Shown in pieces: positions 16,262-25,000 of a stretch of DNA of 64,000 nucleotides. The notes beneath the pieces are model-generated. The model saw nothing but the letters and a program-made list of their open reading frames with translations, was not told the DNA's origin and did not search any database. The position numbers were made by a program, and so were the translations under genes. Numbering within the stretch: the first letter of the stretch is position 1; each line of letters begins with the position of its first letter. The stretch comes from Thioclava sp. JE_KL1 (GTDB lineage Bacteria > Pseudomonadota > Alphaproteobacteria > Rhodobacterales > Rhodobacteraceae): contig NZ_WBJS01000002.1 of NCBI RefSeq assembly GCF_009296265.1, positions 477,533-541,532 on the forward strand, read 5' to 3'.

Positions 16262-18334
16262 TCAACGGACGGTGCGCGTGAGGGTCTGGATCACCGTCTG
16301 AGAATAGCCGTCAGCTTCCACGGTGCTCAGCTCCAGATCGAAGCGGCTGCGGCTCCCGTCGGGGGCGAGGACCATGAGATCGTCGATATCCGAGGCGCTC
16401 TCCATCTGGTGACGCGCATATTTCGCGCCGCGCAGGTTCGGCGGAAGCTTCGCGTTGATGAGCCCCGCGATCTCGTCCGCGCCGGTCAGAACGCCGAAGG
16501 GAGACGCGGTCGACCAAACCCCGTCGGGATGAAACAGCTTTGCGGCCGCTGCACCGTCGCGCCGGTCCACGCAATCCAGAAAGCGCATCAGCAGCGAGCG
16601 CTTGGAATGTCTGGCGGCGTAATGGGTGTGGAGCAGGCGATGCGCGGTCGGCGAGTTCGGCGCGCCCAGTTCCGAGTCGTAAAGCGCCTGCACATCCGCA
16701 TTCTCATAGGAACGGCGGCGCGGTGCCTTCGCATCGACGCTGTAGATCGCCTTGGCGCGTTTTTGCAGAATATGCGGGTCCATGGATTTCGGCTCGCCGC
16801 CGCCGCCGAGGCATCCGCCGACGCAGGCCATGACCTCGATGGCGACATAGTCGTCGCGCCAGGCCTCGTCTTCCAGCATGCGCTGGGCCGACGCGATCCC
16901 GTTGCACACGGCCACCGTGCCGACGCCGGGAATGGTCGCGGTCTTCACGCCCTCACGAACACCGCGAAGCGCTTCCCATTCCAGCGGCAGATCGTGCTCG
17001 ATCCCTTTGAAATGCGCAGCCGTGCGGACCATCGCCTCCATGACCCCGCCGGAGGCGCCGAATATCTGGGCGGCCCCGGTGCTCTCGCCCAGCGGGCTGT
17101 CGAATTGCCCGTCCTCGGAGAGCGCCCCGAACGGGATGCCCCGCGACCGGATCATCCGCGCCAGTTCGCGGGTGGTGAGCACATGATCCACGTCGCCAGA
17201 GACGCCGGGGCGCTGGGCTTCGTCCTTCTTGGCGGTGCAGGGCATCACGCTCACGACATAGGGCTCGGCTTTGCCCTCTGCGAAATCGGGCCCCAGAGAC
17301 CGTGCAAAGCGGCCCCGTTTCGCGATCGCGCCATGCATCTGCTGGGGGGATTTGGTCGTGCTCAGATGCGGCAGAAGATCGGGGCGATTCAGTTCGACCC
17401 AATTCACCCAACCCGGACAGCAGGAGGTGAACAGCGGCAGCTCCGTCCCGGCTTTGAGCCGCGACAGAAGTTCGGTGCCTTCCTCCATGATCGTCAGATC
17501 GGCGGCGAAATTGGTGTCGAACACGTAATCGAACCCAAAAAGCCGCAGCGCATTGATCAGGCGCCCCGTGCTGACGGTGCCCGGCTCCAGCCCGAATTCC
17601 TCGCTGATGGCGATGCGCGTCGCCGGGGCCACCTGAACGACGGAGACGCGCCGATGGGCGTCGAGCGTTTGCAGCACCGCGTGCCAATGCGGCGCCTCAA
17701 TCAGCGCACCGACAGGGCAGACAAGCGTGCACTGGCCGCAGGAGATGCAATTGGTCTGCGACAGCGGCACATCGAAGACCGTGACAGGGCGGCGGTCAAA
17801 TCCGCGATTGGCGAAGCCTATGACATTCTGGTTCTGGACGGCGTCGCCGCAGACCTCCGCACACAACCCGCATTCGATACATTTCGAAAGATCGCGCCAG
17901 ATGCTGGGAGATGTGTGATCACTCGCAAGCTCTTCCGAGGCAGCAGGCGCCCCGGCGGGCATCTTCGGCCAACGCTCCTCCCACTGGTTCTCATGGACGA
18001 GACGCTGCAGCTGGCACGCCCCGTTCACCTCGCAGCGCATGCAGTCATTGGGGTGACGCGCGAGCAGCCATTGCGCATCGGCTTTCCGAAAGGCCGCCAA
18101 TGCCTCGGTATCCGTCGCCACCACATCGCCATCCTTTGCCAGCGTGCGACAAGCCGGTTGCGGGTTCGGCGTGCCCTCGATCTCCACGAGGCAAATGCGG
18201 CACACGGCATGGGCGGGCAAGCCGGGGTAATAGCACAGGGTCGGGACATGGATGCCAGCCTGCTTCGCCGCCTCCAGCAAGCTGGTGCCGTCATCGACTT
18301 CGACGTGCCGCCCGTTGATCGTAAGCGTGATCAT
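16262..18334 (-). CDS. hydA: [FeFe]-hydrogenase (group A) with C-terminal SnoaL-like domain
   Basis: The 690-residue protein is a full modular [FeFe]-hydrogenase. An N-terminal [2Fe-2S] domain has Cys34/45/48/62. A His-Cys cluster (His94, Cys98/101/107) and two ferredoxin clusters (Cys152/155/158/162 and Cys196/199/202/206) follow. All three H-cluster motifs are intact: TSCCPGW (Cys305/306), MPCTAKK (Cys366) and EVMACVGGCLGGGGEP (Cys504/508). A small-subunit-like tail with LLHTHY (567-572) follows. Beyond residue 580, where canonical enzymes end, about 110 residues resemble a SnoaL/NTF2-like fold (FLDCVDRRDGAAAAKLFHPDG...). It catalyses reversible proton reduction if matured. No hydE, hydF or hydG is in the window. 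A [FeFe] enzyme is unusual in this family of bacteria. Confidence 0.9.
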   Translation of the reverse strand: MITLTINGRHVEVDDGTSLLEAAKQAGIHVPTLCYYPGLPAHAVCRICLVEIEGTPNPQPACRTLAKDGDVVATDTEALAAFRKADAQWLLARHPNDCMRCEVNGACQLQRLVHENQWEERWPKMPAGAPAASEELASDHTSPSIWRDLSKCIECGLCAEVCGDAVQNQNVIGFANRGFDRRPVTVFDVPLSQTNCISCGQCTLVCPVGALIEAPHWHAVLQTLDAHRRVSVVQVAPATRIAISEEFGLEPGTVSTGRLINALRLFGFDYVFDTNFAADLTIMEEGTELLSRLKAGTELPLFTSCCPGWVNWVELNRPDLLPHLSTTKSPQQMHGAIAKRGRFARSLGPDFAEGKAEPYVVSVMPCTAKKDEAQRPGVSGDVDHVLTTRELARMIRSRGIPFGALSEDGQFDSPLGESTGAAQIFGASGGVMEAMVRTAAHFKGIEHDLPLEWEALRGVREGVKTATIPGVGTVAVCNGIASAQRMLEDEAWRDDYVAIEVMACVGGCLGGGGEPKSMDPHILQKRAKAIYSVDAKAPRRRSYENADVQALYDSELGAPNSPTAHRLLHTHYAARHSKRSLLMRFLDCVDRRDGAAAAKLFHPDGVWSTASPFGVLTGADEIAGLINAKLPPNLRGAKYARHQMESASDIDDLMVLAPDGSRSRFDLELSTVEADGYSQTVIQTLTRTVR

Positions 18335-18493
18335 GCGAAGGAACCTCCCGTCTCTTTAGTATAGCAGAGGCATGGCTCGCCGCAGAAGTCCCGCCTTCGG
18401 CCCGCCCGCAATCGCGTCCTTTCCAGCAGTTTCCCAATTTTCGGGTCAGTCGTGCTACACTGAAAGCCGATGGTGCTCGAAAGGACGGCGTAA

Positions 18494-19342
18494 ATGGCCC
18501 GAGCCACCCGGATATTTCAGCCCGCCTCACACTGGGGTCTCGGCAGCTACTGGCAGGGCGATTGCCCGCCTTGGATCGCGCTCGTCGTGGTGCTGATCGG
18601 CGGACGGTTGGCTGTCGCCGAGCTGTGGCAAGCCTTGTCGTCGCCGCTCTCGATGCCGTTCTTCGCGTTGCTGTTCCTCGCGGATATGACACTGGCGCTG
18701 TGGCAGCTGGTGGGGGCGTGGCGCAGCCTGTCGCATTGGATCGACGCGCAGGCGCGGGGCCATGTGCTGCTCGCGGGGCGCGTGGCGGTGGTGGCGGTCG
18801 CGGTTGTGACGGTGGCCCATGCGCTCGATCAGGCCGCGCGGCAGACCACTGCCTTGGCGCCGATCGCCTATGCCGGGCCGCAGCCTTTGGAGGTGCGCAA
18901 CGGCGTCGCTTATCTGACCGGCGATATCGGCTACGATCTTCTGGGGCGGTTCGAGGCAACCCCGGCGACGGGCGTCTCGGCGGTCGATCTCGACAGTGCC
19001 GGCGGTCAGGTTTTCGCCGCGCGGGCGCTGGCGCAACGCGTGCTGGCGCGGGGGCTGAACACGCAGGTGACGAAACGCTGCTATTCCGCCTGCACGCTGA
19101 TCTTCATGGCGGGCGCGCATCGCGATCTTGGGCCGGAGGGAAAGCTGGGCTTTCACGGCTATAGCTTGAAAGCCTATCCGCTGCCGATAGACGTCGCGAA
19201 AGAGGAGGCGATCGACCGGGCCTTCCTGCGCGATCGCGGCGTGACGGCCAGCTTCTCCACGCGCGCCTTCGCGACGCCACACCGCGATATCTGGCGCCCG
19301 GACCGCAAAGTGCTCGCCGCCGCCGGTGTGCTGCGCGACTAA
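18494..19342 (+). CDS. Membrane protein with Clp/crotonase-like domain (COG3904-like)
   Basis: The 282-residue protein has about three hydrophobic segments in its first 130 residues. The C-terminal domain has the Clp/crotonase layout: SAVDLDSAGGQVFAARALAQRV followed by CYSACTLIFMAGAHRDLGPEGKLGFHGY. The serine in CYSAC occupies the nucleophile position of ClpP-like serine peptidases, and the GFHGY histidine is a candidate base. Related proteins are annotated as predicted periplasmic or membrane proteins of unknown role. Activity is not shown. It lies directly upstream of a lytic transglycosylase on the same strand. Confidence 0.7.
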   Translation: MARATRIFQPASHWGLGSYWQGDCPPWIALVVVLIGGRLAVAELWQALSSPLSMPFFALLFLADMTLALWQLVGAWRSLSHWIDAQARGHVLLAGRVAVVAVAVVTVAHALDQAARQTTALAPIAYAGPQPLEVRNGVAYLTGDIGYDLLGRFEATPATGVSAVDLDSAGGQVFAARALAQRVLARGLNTQVTKRCYSACTLIFMAGAHRDLGPEGKLGFHGYSLKAYPLPIDVAKEEAIDRAFLRDRGVTASFSTRAFATPHRDIWRPDRKVLAAAGVLRD

Positions 19343-19398
19343 GGCTCGGCCTCGACGTCGCTCTGGCGCCATGCCGGAATTCCCGCTAATTTTCAGTG

Positions 19399-20292
19399 AT
19401 GAAAGCCCTCCTCTCAGCCCTGTTTTTCTGTGTCCTCGCGGGGGCGCTGAACGCGCAACCTGCGCGGGCGATGATCGGCCCTCCAGCGCCCGACCTGCGT
19501 TGTACCGAGGACGGACGCCGCTGCATCGGGTTGAAAGATTATTTCGCCGATACCTGCGGGCTTATCGAAAACGCGGCGCAGGAGGCGGGGATCGACCCGG
19601 GCTATTTCGCACGGCTTCTCTGGCGCGAAAGCCGGTTTGATCCGGCGGCAATCAGCCCGGCGGGTGCGCAGGGGATCGCGCAGTTCATGCCCGGCACGGC
19701 GCGGCTGCGCGCGCTTGGAGACCCGTTCAATCCGGCCGAAGCGATCGAAGCCTCGGCGCGCTATCTGGCCGAGATGGCGACGCGCTTCGGCAATCCCGGT
19801 CTCGCGGCGATCGGCTATAACGGCGGCGAGGACCGCGCGGCGGGGTTCATCGCGAAGACCGGCGGGCTTGCGGGCGAGACCCGCGCCTATGTGCGCGCAA
19901 TCACTGGCCATTCCGCGGAGGATTGGCGCGACGCACCACCCGAGACGGTGGATTACCGGCTTGACGGGGAGACGCCTTTCCTTGTGGCCTGCACCAAACT
20001 GGCGAAGGGCAGGGCGATCCGGGAATTCCGCGATCCTGTCCCGCCCTGGGGCGTGATCGTGGCCGCCGGGCGCACCCAGAGATCGGCCGAGGTGTTCGGG
20101 AAACGGGCCGCCGCGCGTCATTCCGGCGCGATTGGTGACGCCAAGCTGCGTTTCGTGCGCGCGGTGATGCCGGGGTTTGGCCGACGCGCGCAATACACGG
20201 CGCAAGTCCCGGCAGGTTCGCGCAAGGAGGCGCTGGCGACCTGCGAGAAAATTCGCGGACAGGGCGGGTTCTGCAAAGTCATCCGCAACTAA
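19399..20292 (+). CDS. Lytic transglycosylase (SLT domain)
   Basis: The 297-residue protein has a signal peptide (MKALLSALFFCVLAGALNAQPARA) and an SLT fold. Key blocks are the catalytic glutamate in LLWRESRFDPAAISPAGAQG, IAQFMPGTA, the FNPAEAIEASARYLAEM helix and AAIGYNGGEDR. The C-terminus (about 240-297) looks like a SPOR-type peptidoglycan-binding region (YTAQVPAGSRKEALATCEKIR). It would cleave peptidoglycan in the periplasm to 1,6-anhydro-muropeptides. I take the ATG at 19399 over the GTG three bases earlier. Confidence 0.88.
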   Translation: MKALLSALFFCVLAGALNAQPARAMIGPPAPDLRCTEDGRRCIGLKDYFADTCGLIENAAQEAGIDPGYFARLLWRESRFDPAAISPAGAQGIAQFMPGTARLRALGDPFNPAEAIEASARYLAEMATRFGNPGLAAIGYNGGEDRAAGFIAKTGGLAGETRAYVRAITGHSAEDWRDAPPETVDYRLDGETPFLVACTKLAKGRAIREFRDPVPPWGVIVAAGRTQRSAEVFGKRAAARHSGAIGDAKLRFVRAVMPGFGRRAQYTAQVPAGSRKEALATCEKIRGQGGFCKVIRN

Positions 20293-20360
20293 GGCGTTTT
20301 CGCGCTGGAGGCTGGTGCGCGTCGCGCCTAATCTGCCGCCGACACGGATGAGGGTGCCCC

Positions 20361-20828
20361 ATGGAAGACACGATCGAAATCGCGCGCGAAACCCCGCTGG
20401 GCGCGGATCTTGCAGAGCTTCACGCCCGCCACGCGGCGGCGATGCACGAAGATACGCCGCCCGAGTCGATCCATATGCTGCCGCCAGATGCGCTGGCTGC
20501 GCCCGGCATTTCGTTCTTCGTGATGCGTCAGGCGGGGCGCCCGGTGGGCATGGGCGCGCTGAAGCGCATCGCGCCCGATGAAGGCGAGATCAAATCGATG
20601 CATATTCTCTCCGAGATGCGCGGGCAGGGGCTCGCGCGGCGGATGCTGGAGCAGCTGATCGACGCCGCGCGCGAGGAAGGCATGGCGCGGCTCTATCTCG
20701 AGACCGGATCGCAGGACTCCTTCGCCCCGGCGCGCCAGCTTTACCTGCGCGCGGGCTTTGCGGAATGCGGGCCCTATGTCGGCTACCAGCCCGATCCGAA
20801 TTCCGTCTTCCTGATGCGCGCGATCTGA
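20361..20828 (+). CDS. GNAT-family N-acetyltransferase
   Basis: The 155-residue protein shows the GNAT acetyl-CoA fold. The beta4 strand FFVMRQAGRPVGMGALK is followed by motif A EIKSMHILSEMRGQGLARRMLEQLI, where RGQGLA is the pyrophosphate loop, and by motif B LYLETGSQDSFAPARQLYLRAGFAECGPY. It resembles PhnO/YjgM-like small acetyltransferases. The acceptor is unknown. It stands alone just before tRNA-Arg. Confidence 0.88.
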   Translation: MEDTIEIARETPLGADLAELHARHAAAMHEDTPPESIHMLPPDALAAPGISFFVMRQAGRPVGMGALKRIAPDEGEIKSMHILSEMRGQGLARRMLEQLIDAAREEGMARLYLETGSQDSFAPARQLYLRAGFAECGPYVGYQPDPNSVFLMRAI

Positions 20829-20869
20829 ACTTGCACCACGCGCGCCGATCGCGCATTTAGGGGCCACGC

Positions 20870-20946
20870 GGTCCCTTAGCTCAACTGGATAGAGCAGCTG
20901 ACTTCTAATCAGCAGGTTCGGGGTTCGAGTCCTCGAGGGATCGCCA
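20870..20946 (+). tRNA. tRNA-Arg (anticodon TCT)
   Basis: The 77-base cloverleaf begins GGTCCCTTAGCTCAACTGG, has anticodon stem CTGAC/TCAG... around loop TTCTAAT with anticodon TCT, T-arm GGTTCGAGTCC, and an encoded CCA. The acceptor stem pairs with one G-T wobble. Confidence 0.93.
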
Positions 20947-21093
20947 AAATCCTCGCTTCTTGCGACGCGGCCTCCGCCTGCGACTTATTCAACCTCATTG
21001 TCCGAAAACAAGGAAACGCGGTCTGAATCGCGGCAAGCTTCTTTTACGCCCGGATGTCACAGACATGCGGCGGAGCTACCATGGAGGTTCAAA

Positions 21094-21567
21094 ATGCGTA
21101 TTTTTCTTCTTGTTCTGCCTGCGGCGCTGAGCGTCGCCGCCTGCAACCCGACGCCGGGTCCCTATGCGAATGGCCCCTATGCCGGTCCGGGTCCCGGCCC
21201 GCGCACCACCTACAGCTATGACAGCATCGAATATGGTCGCATCGTTTCGGTGCAGCCGGTCACTATGCGCCGCACCACCGACGGCGACCAGATCGTCGGC
21301 GCGGTCACGGGCGGCCTCGTCGGCGCGGTGATCGGGCACCAGTTCGGCTCCGGGACCGGCAAGGACGTGATGACCGGCGCGGGCGCGATCGCGGGCACAA
21401 TTATCGGCAGCAACGTCGCCAGCCAAGGCGGCACCTACACGTCCTATGCGTGGACCGTGCGGCTCGACAATGGTGGCTCGATCACCGTCATCCAGATGTC
21501 GAACCAGTTCCGTGTCGGCGACAGGGTGAGCGTCGTGCGCAGCGGCAATCAGGTTTACCTGCGATAA
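21094..21567 (+). CDS. Glycine-zipper 2TM outer-membrane lipoprotein (SlyB-like)
   Basis: The 157-residue protein has a lipoprotein signal peptide with lipobox LSVAAC (Cys at about 17). A Pro/Gly/Tyr-rich linker follows, then a glycine-zipper segment (GAVTGGLVGAVIGHQFGSGTG...GAGAIAGTIIGSNVA, about 68-108). The C-terminal domain is SH3-like: AWTVRLDNGGSITVIQ...FRVGDRVSVVRSGNQVYLR. This matches SlyB/Rickettsia 17-kDa-antigen-type envelope lipoproteins. The ATG at 21094 is preceded by GGAGG; upstream in-frame residues are not a signal peptide. Confidence 0.88.
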   Translation: MRIFLLVLPAALSVAACNPTPGPYANGPYAGPGPGPRTTYSYDSIEYGRIVSVQPVTMRRTTDGDQIVGAVTGGLVGAVIGHQFGSGTGKDVMTGAGAIAGTIIGSNVASQGGTYTSYAWTVRLDNGGSITVIQMSNQFRVGDRVSVVRSGNQVYLR

Positions 21568-21615
21568 CGCCGACGGGCACAGCTTTGAGTGAGGGTGCGA
21601 CGTCGTTTTGCGTCC

Positions 21616-23454
21616 TCACTTGGGCCTGATCCTAAGGGCGCGCAGGGCGTTCAGGATCACGGCAACGTCGATCGCCTCCTGCAAGATGGCGCCCTCCACC
21701 GGCGTGAGGTAGCCATAGGCGGCCGCGATCATGCCGAGCACCGAGAGGCCGATCCCGGCGGCGACGCTCTCGAAGGCGATCCGCCGCGAGGATGCGGCGA
21801 TTTCGATGCCCGCGCGCAACTGATCGATCCGGTCGACGAGAAGCACCACATCGGCCGCTTCGGCCGAGGCGGCGGCCCCGCGCGCGCCCATGGCGACACC
21901 GACATCTGCCGCGGCAAGCGCGGGCGCGTCGTTCACGCCATCGCCCACCATCATGACCGGCCCGTGCTTGCGCTCGGACAGCACGAGGAGCACCTTCTGG
22001 TCCGGTGTGAGGCCCGCGCGCAGCCCGTCGAGGCCGAGCCCCTCGGTCACGCGTTCAGCCACATCCGTCCGGTCGCCGGTGGCGAGCAGAATCCGTTCGA
22101 TCCCCTCGTGACGCAGCCCGTCGAGCATGGCGCCCGCATCGTCGCGCAGTGGATCGGCCATCACCAGATGCCCGGCCATACGCCCGTCCACGGCAACGGC
22201 GACGAGAACCGCCCCGGCAGCCATCGTCGGGTGGTCCCCCGGTTTGCGCCCGACGCGTGCCGCCACGAAGTCGTCGCCACCGACGATGACCTTGCGCCCT
22301 TCGACATGGCCCACGACACCTTCGCCTGCGATTTCCGCCACATCCGACGGGACGGGCAGGGTGAAGCCGCGTTCTTTCGCGGCGGTGACGATCGCCTGTG
22401 CCACCGGGTGTTTCGAGGCCTGATCGAGGGCGGCGGCAAGGCGCAGGATCTCGTCCTCCTCCATCCCGTCGTGACTATCGATGGAAACGATCTGCGGGCG
22501 GCCTTCGGTCAGGGTGCCGGTCTTGTCGAGGACCAGCGTGCCGATGCGCGCCATCGTCTCGAGCGGCCCCGCCCCCTTGATCAGCACGCCGTAATGCGCC
22601 GCGCGCGAAAGGCCCGCCACCAGAGCGACCGGCACGGCGAGGATCAGCGGGCAGGGCGTGGCGACCACGAGCACGGCGACGGCCCGGATTGGGTCTCCGG
22701 TGAACCACCACGCCGCGAAGGCGATGGCGAGCGTGACCACGAGAAAGCCCAGCGACCAGCGATCCGCGAGGCGCGACATCGGCGCCTTGGAGGCCTGCGC
22801 TTCCTCGACCAGCCGGACGATCCCGGCATAGGTACTGTCCTTCGCAGGCCGCACTGCCAACAGATCGAACGCCTCACCTGCATTGGTCGAGCCGCTCATT
22901 ATGTCGGCCCCATGCGCCAGACGTACCGGCAGAGACTCCCCGGTCAGTGCCGAGGTGTCCAGAAAGGCCGTCTCGGAGGCCAATGTTCCGTCCACCGGCA
23001 CCACGTCGCCTTGATGGATCAGCAGCCGATCCCCGGGGGCGATCTCGTCGAGCGGGATATCCTCCAGCCCGCCATCGCGATGCCGGGTCGCGGTCCGTGG
23101 AACACGCGAGAGAAGGTCGTGCATCTCGCGCCGGGCGCGGCCTTCGGCGAAGCTCTCAAGAAAGGTGCCGCCGGAATACATCACCGCGACGACCGCCGCG
23201 GCGAGGGTCTCGTCGAAGACAAGCGCGGCGGTCATCGAGAGCGCGGCCACGATATCCAGACCGACTTCGCCGCGCCGGAGGCTGCGGGAGATCTCAAAGA
23301 CAAGCGCGGCGAGCGTGGGCACGACGCCGATGATCCAGCTGGCTTTCGCCAAGGCGTCCGCGCCAACCGCCCAGAAGGCGAGACCCACCACCAGCGCCGC
23401 TACGGCGAGCGCGAGGAGGGCGAGTTTCAGACGGTCGGTTCCGCGCTGTTCCAT
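21616..23454 (-). CDS. Heavy-metal-translocating P-type ATPase (P1B) without metal-binding N-terminus
   Basis: The 612-residue pump lacks the N-terminal CxxC metal-binding domains of CopA/ZntA and starts directly with transmembrane helices. It has the actuator motif TGES, a transmembrane TPCPL motif in place of the usual CPC or SPC, the phosphorylation motif DKTGTLT and the hinge MVGDGVNDAP. A GHVEGR-type N-domain segment and HP locus (SKHPVAQAI) confirm the P1B class. The TPCP membrane motif leaves the metal uncertain. It lies downstream of the MFS gene on the same strand, so the two may be co-expressed. Confidence 0.9.
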   Translation of the reverse strand: MEQRGTDRLKLALLALAVAALVVGLAFWAVGADALAKASWIIGVVPTLAALVFEISRSLRRGEVGLDIVAALSMTAALVFDETLAAAVVAVMYSGGTFLESFAEGRARREMHDLLSRVPRTATRHRDGGLEDIPLDEIAPGDRLLIHQGDVVPVDGTLASETAFLDTSALTGESLPVRLAHGADIMSGSTNAGEAFDLLAVRPAKDSTYAGIVRLVEEAQASKAPMSRLADRWSLGFLVVTLAIAFAAWWFTGDPIRAVAVLVVATPCPLILAVPVALVAGLSRAAHYGVLIKGAGPLETMARIGTLVLDKTGTLTEGRPQIVSIDSHDGMEEDEILRLAAALDQASKHPVAQAIVTAAKERGFTLPVPSDVAEIAGEGVVGHVEGRKVIVGGDDFVAARVGRKPGDHPTMAAGAVLVAVAVDGRMAGHLVMADPLRDDAGAMLDGLRHEGIERILLATGDRTDVAERVTEGLGLDGLRAGLTPDQKVLLVLSERKHGPVMMVGDGVNDAPALAAADVGVAMGARGAAASAEAADVVLLVDRIDQLRAGIEIAASSRRIAFESVAAGIGLSVLGMIAAAYGYLTPVEGAILQEAIDVAVILNALRALRIRPK

Positions 23455-23586
23455 CCGGTCTGTGGTCCTTCTGCACGTCTCACGGTCGATGGCGCCTCAC
23501 ATCTGCAAACCGATCGCGCCGTCACCGTGATAGCGCATCCCGGTGATCGGTCCAGCCTCCAATTCGGTTTCGCGGGAGTGCTTCGG

Positions 23587-24882
23587 TCAGCGCAAGGGCG
23601 CGCGGCTGCGATCCGGAGTGAAGACGAGCGCGACCACAGCGATCAAACCCGCCACGAGCATGTAGAGCGCGGGGGCGGTGACCATGCCGGTCGCGGCGAT
23701 GAGGCTCGTGGCGATCATCGGCGTGAGGCCTCCGAAAATGCCGAGGCCGATATTGAAGGCGACGGAATAGCCCGAGAGCCGGTCCCGCTCGGGGAACATC
23801 TCCGCGAACAGGGCGGGGCCGGAGCCCAGCGGCACGGCCAACAGCAGGAATGTCACGGCATGTGCGACGACCACGGGCAGCAATGCGCCGCCCGACACGA
23901 GCATCCACTCGTGCAGCGGCCATGCGACCAGCGCCAGCAGCCCGATCGCCAGAGCGATCCAGACCCGGCGGGGCACCCACCGGTCGCCCACGATCGCCGC
24001 CAGCGGCATCGCCGGGATCACGAGGACCGTCATGGCGGTGTTGATGAGAAGCGCGGCGTCCCTTGCCATCAAGCCCTGACCTGACAGCCATTCCGGAAGA
24101 TAGACGAAGGCGATGTAGTAGCAGGTGCCGTAGCTGGCCGCGAAGGCCACCGCCAGAAGCGTCTCCCTGCGGTTCGTCGTGAAGGCTTCGAGCAGGGGCG
24201 ATGTGTCGTCGCGCCCCTCCTGATGCTGCTGGAAATGCTCTGATGTGTGCAGGTTGCGGCGGATCAGGATCGCCACCGTGCCAAGGAGCGCACCGCCGAG
24301 GAAGGGCAGGCGCCACGCCCAATCCGCAAGCGTCTGCGCATCGAAGAGGTTCGTTACGAGCGCCGCCGCCCCGACCCCCAGTAGCGAGCCCGACATGGAG
24401 CCGATATTGGCCCAGCTCCCTGTCAGGCCGCGTTTCTTCAGGGGCGCGGTTTCGACGAGATAGGTCGCCGAGGACGAGAACTCCCCGCCGACCGACAGGC
24501 CCTGCAACAGGCGCACCAGAACCAGAAGCGCCGGGGCCAGAACGCCGACCTGCGCATAGGTCGGCAATATGCCCAGAAACAGCGTCGGCATCGCCATCAT
24601 CACAACCGATATCTGCATCGTGCGGGCGCGCCCGTAGCGGTCGCCGAACCAGCCGAACACCGCTGCGCCAAGCGGACGCATCAGGAAACCGGCTGCGAAA
24701 ATCCCGTAGGTGGCGATCAGGCCCGCGGTCGGGTCGTTGGACGGAAAGAAGACCGGTGCGATGACGCCTGCAAGATAGCCGTAGAGCGCGAAGTCGTACC
24801 ATTCGACCACGTTGCCGATGAAACCGGCCATGATCCGATGCCGAAGCTCTGCCGGTTTTGCTGTGCTTCCGTCCGGTGCCAT
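23587..24882 (-). CDS. MFS transporter, metabolite:H+ symporter (ProP/ShiA-like)
   Basis: The 431-residue protein has about 12 transmembrane helices and typical metabolite:H+ symporter motifs. These include the opening GFIGNVVEWYDFALYGYLAG, motif A GWFGDRYGRARTM after helix 2 and LLQGLSVGGEFSSSATYLVE in helix 4. Family members import compatible solutes, citrate, shikimate or dicarboxylates with protons; the substrate here cannot be told. A longer in-frame start lacks family similarity. Confidence 0.9.
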   Translation of the reverse strand: MAPDGSTAKPAELRHRIMAGFIGNVVEWYDFALYGYLAGVIAPVFFPSNDPTAGLIATYGIFAAGFLMRPLGAAVFGWFGDRYGRARTMQISVVMMAMPTLFLGILPTYAQVGVLAPALLVLVRLLQGLSVGGEFSSSATYLVETAPLKKRGLTGSWANIGSMSGSLLGVGAAALVTNLFDAQTLADWAWRLPFLGGALLGTVAILIRRNLHTSEHFQQHQEGRDDTSPLLEAFTTNRRETLLAVAFAASYGTCYYIAFVYLPEWLSGQGLMARDAALLINTAMTVLVIPAMPLAAIVGDRWVPRRVWIALAIGLLALVAWPLHEWMLVSGGALLPVVVAHAVTFLLLAVPLGSGPALFAEMFPERDRLSGYSVAFNIGLGIFGGLTPMIATSLIAATGMVTAPALYMLVAGLIAVVALVFTPDRSRAPLR

Positions 24883-25000
24883 GGTCGAGCCTCGCGATTT
24901 TTCTGCTATCTCCGCGACATACGTAGCCTTTTCTTCGGACTGGACGCAAATCGCGACGCCTGAAACCCAAATCGCAGGGCCATCTCCGCGCGCGGCAGTC

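Noticed and set aside
16259..18364. A 701-codon open frame antisense to the hydrogenase
   Set aside because: The minus-strand hydrogenase has all cluster ligands; the opposite frame has no recognisable motif.
21589..24084. An 831-codon open frame on the plus strand
   Set aside because: It is antisense to the P-type ATPase and MFS genes and has a low-complexity Asp/His/Arg/Gly composition without domains.
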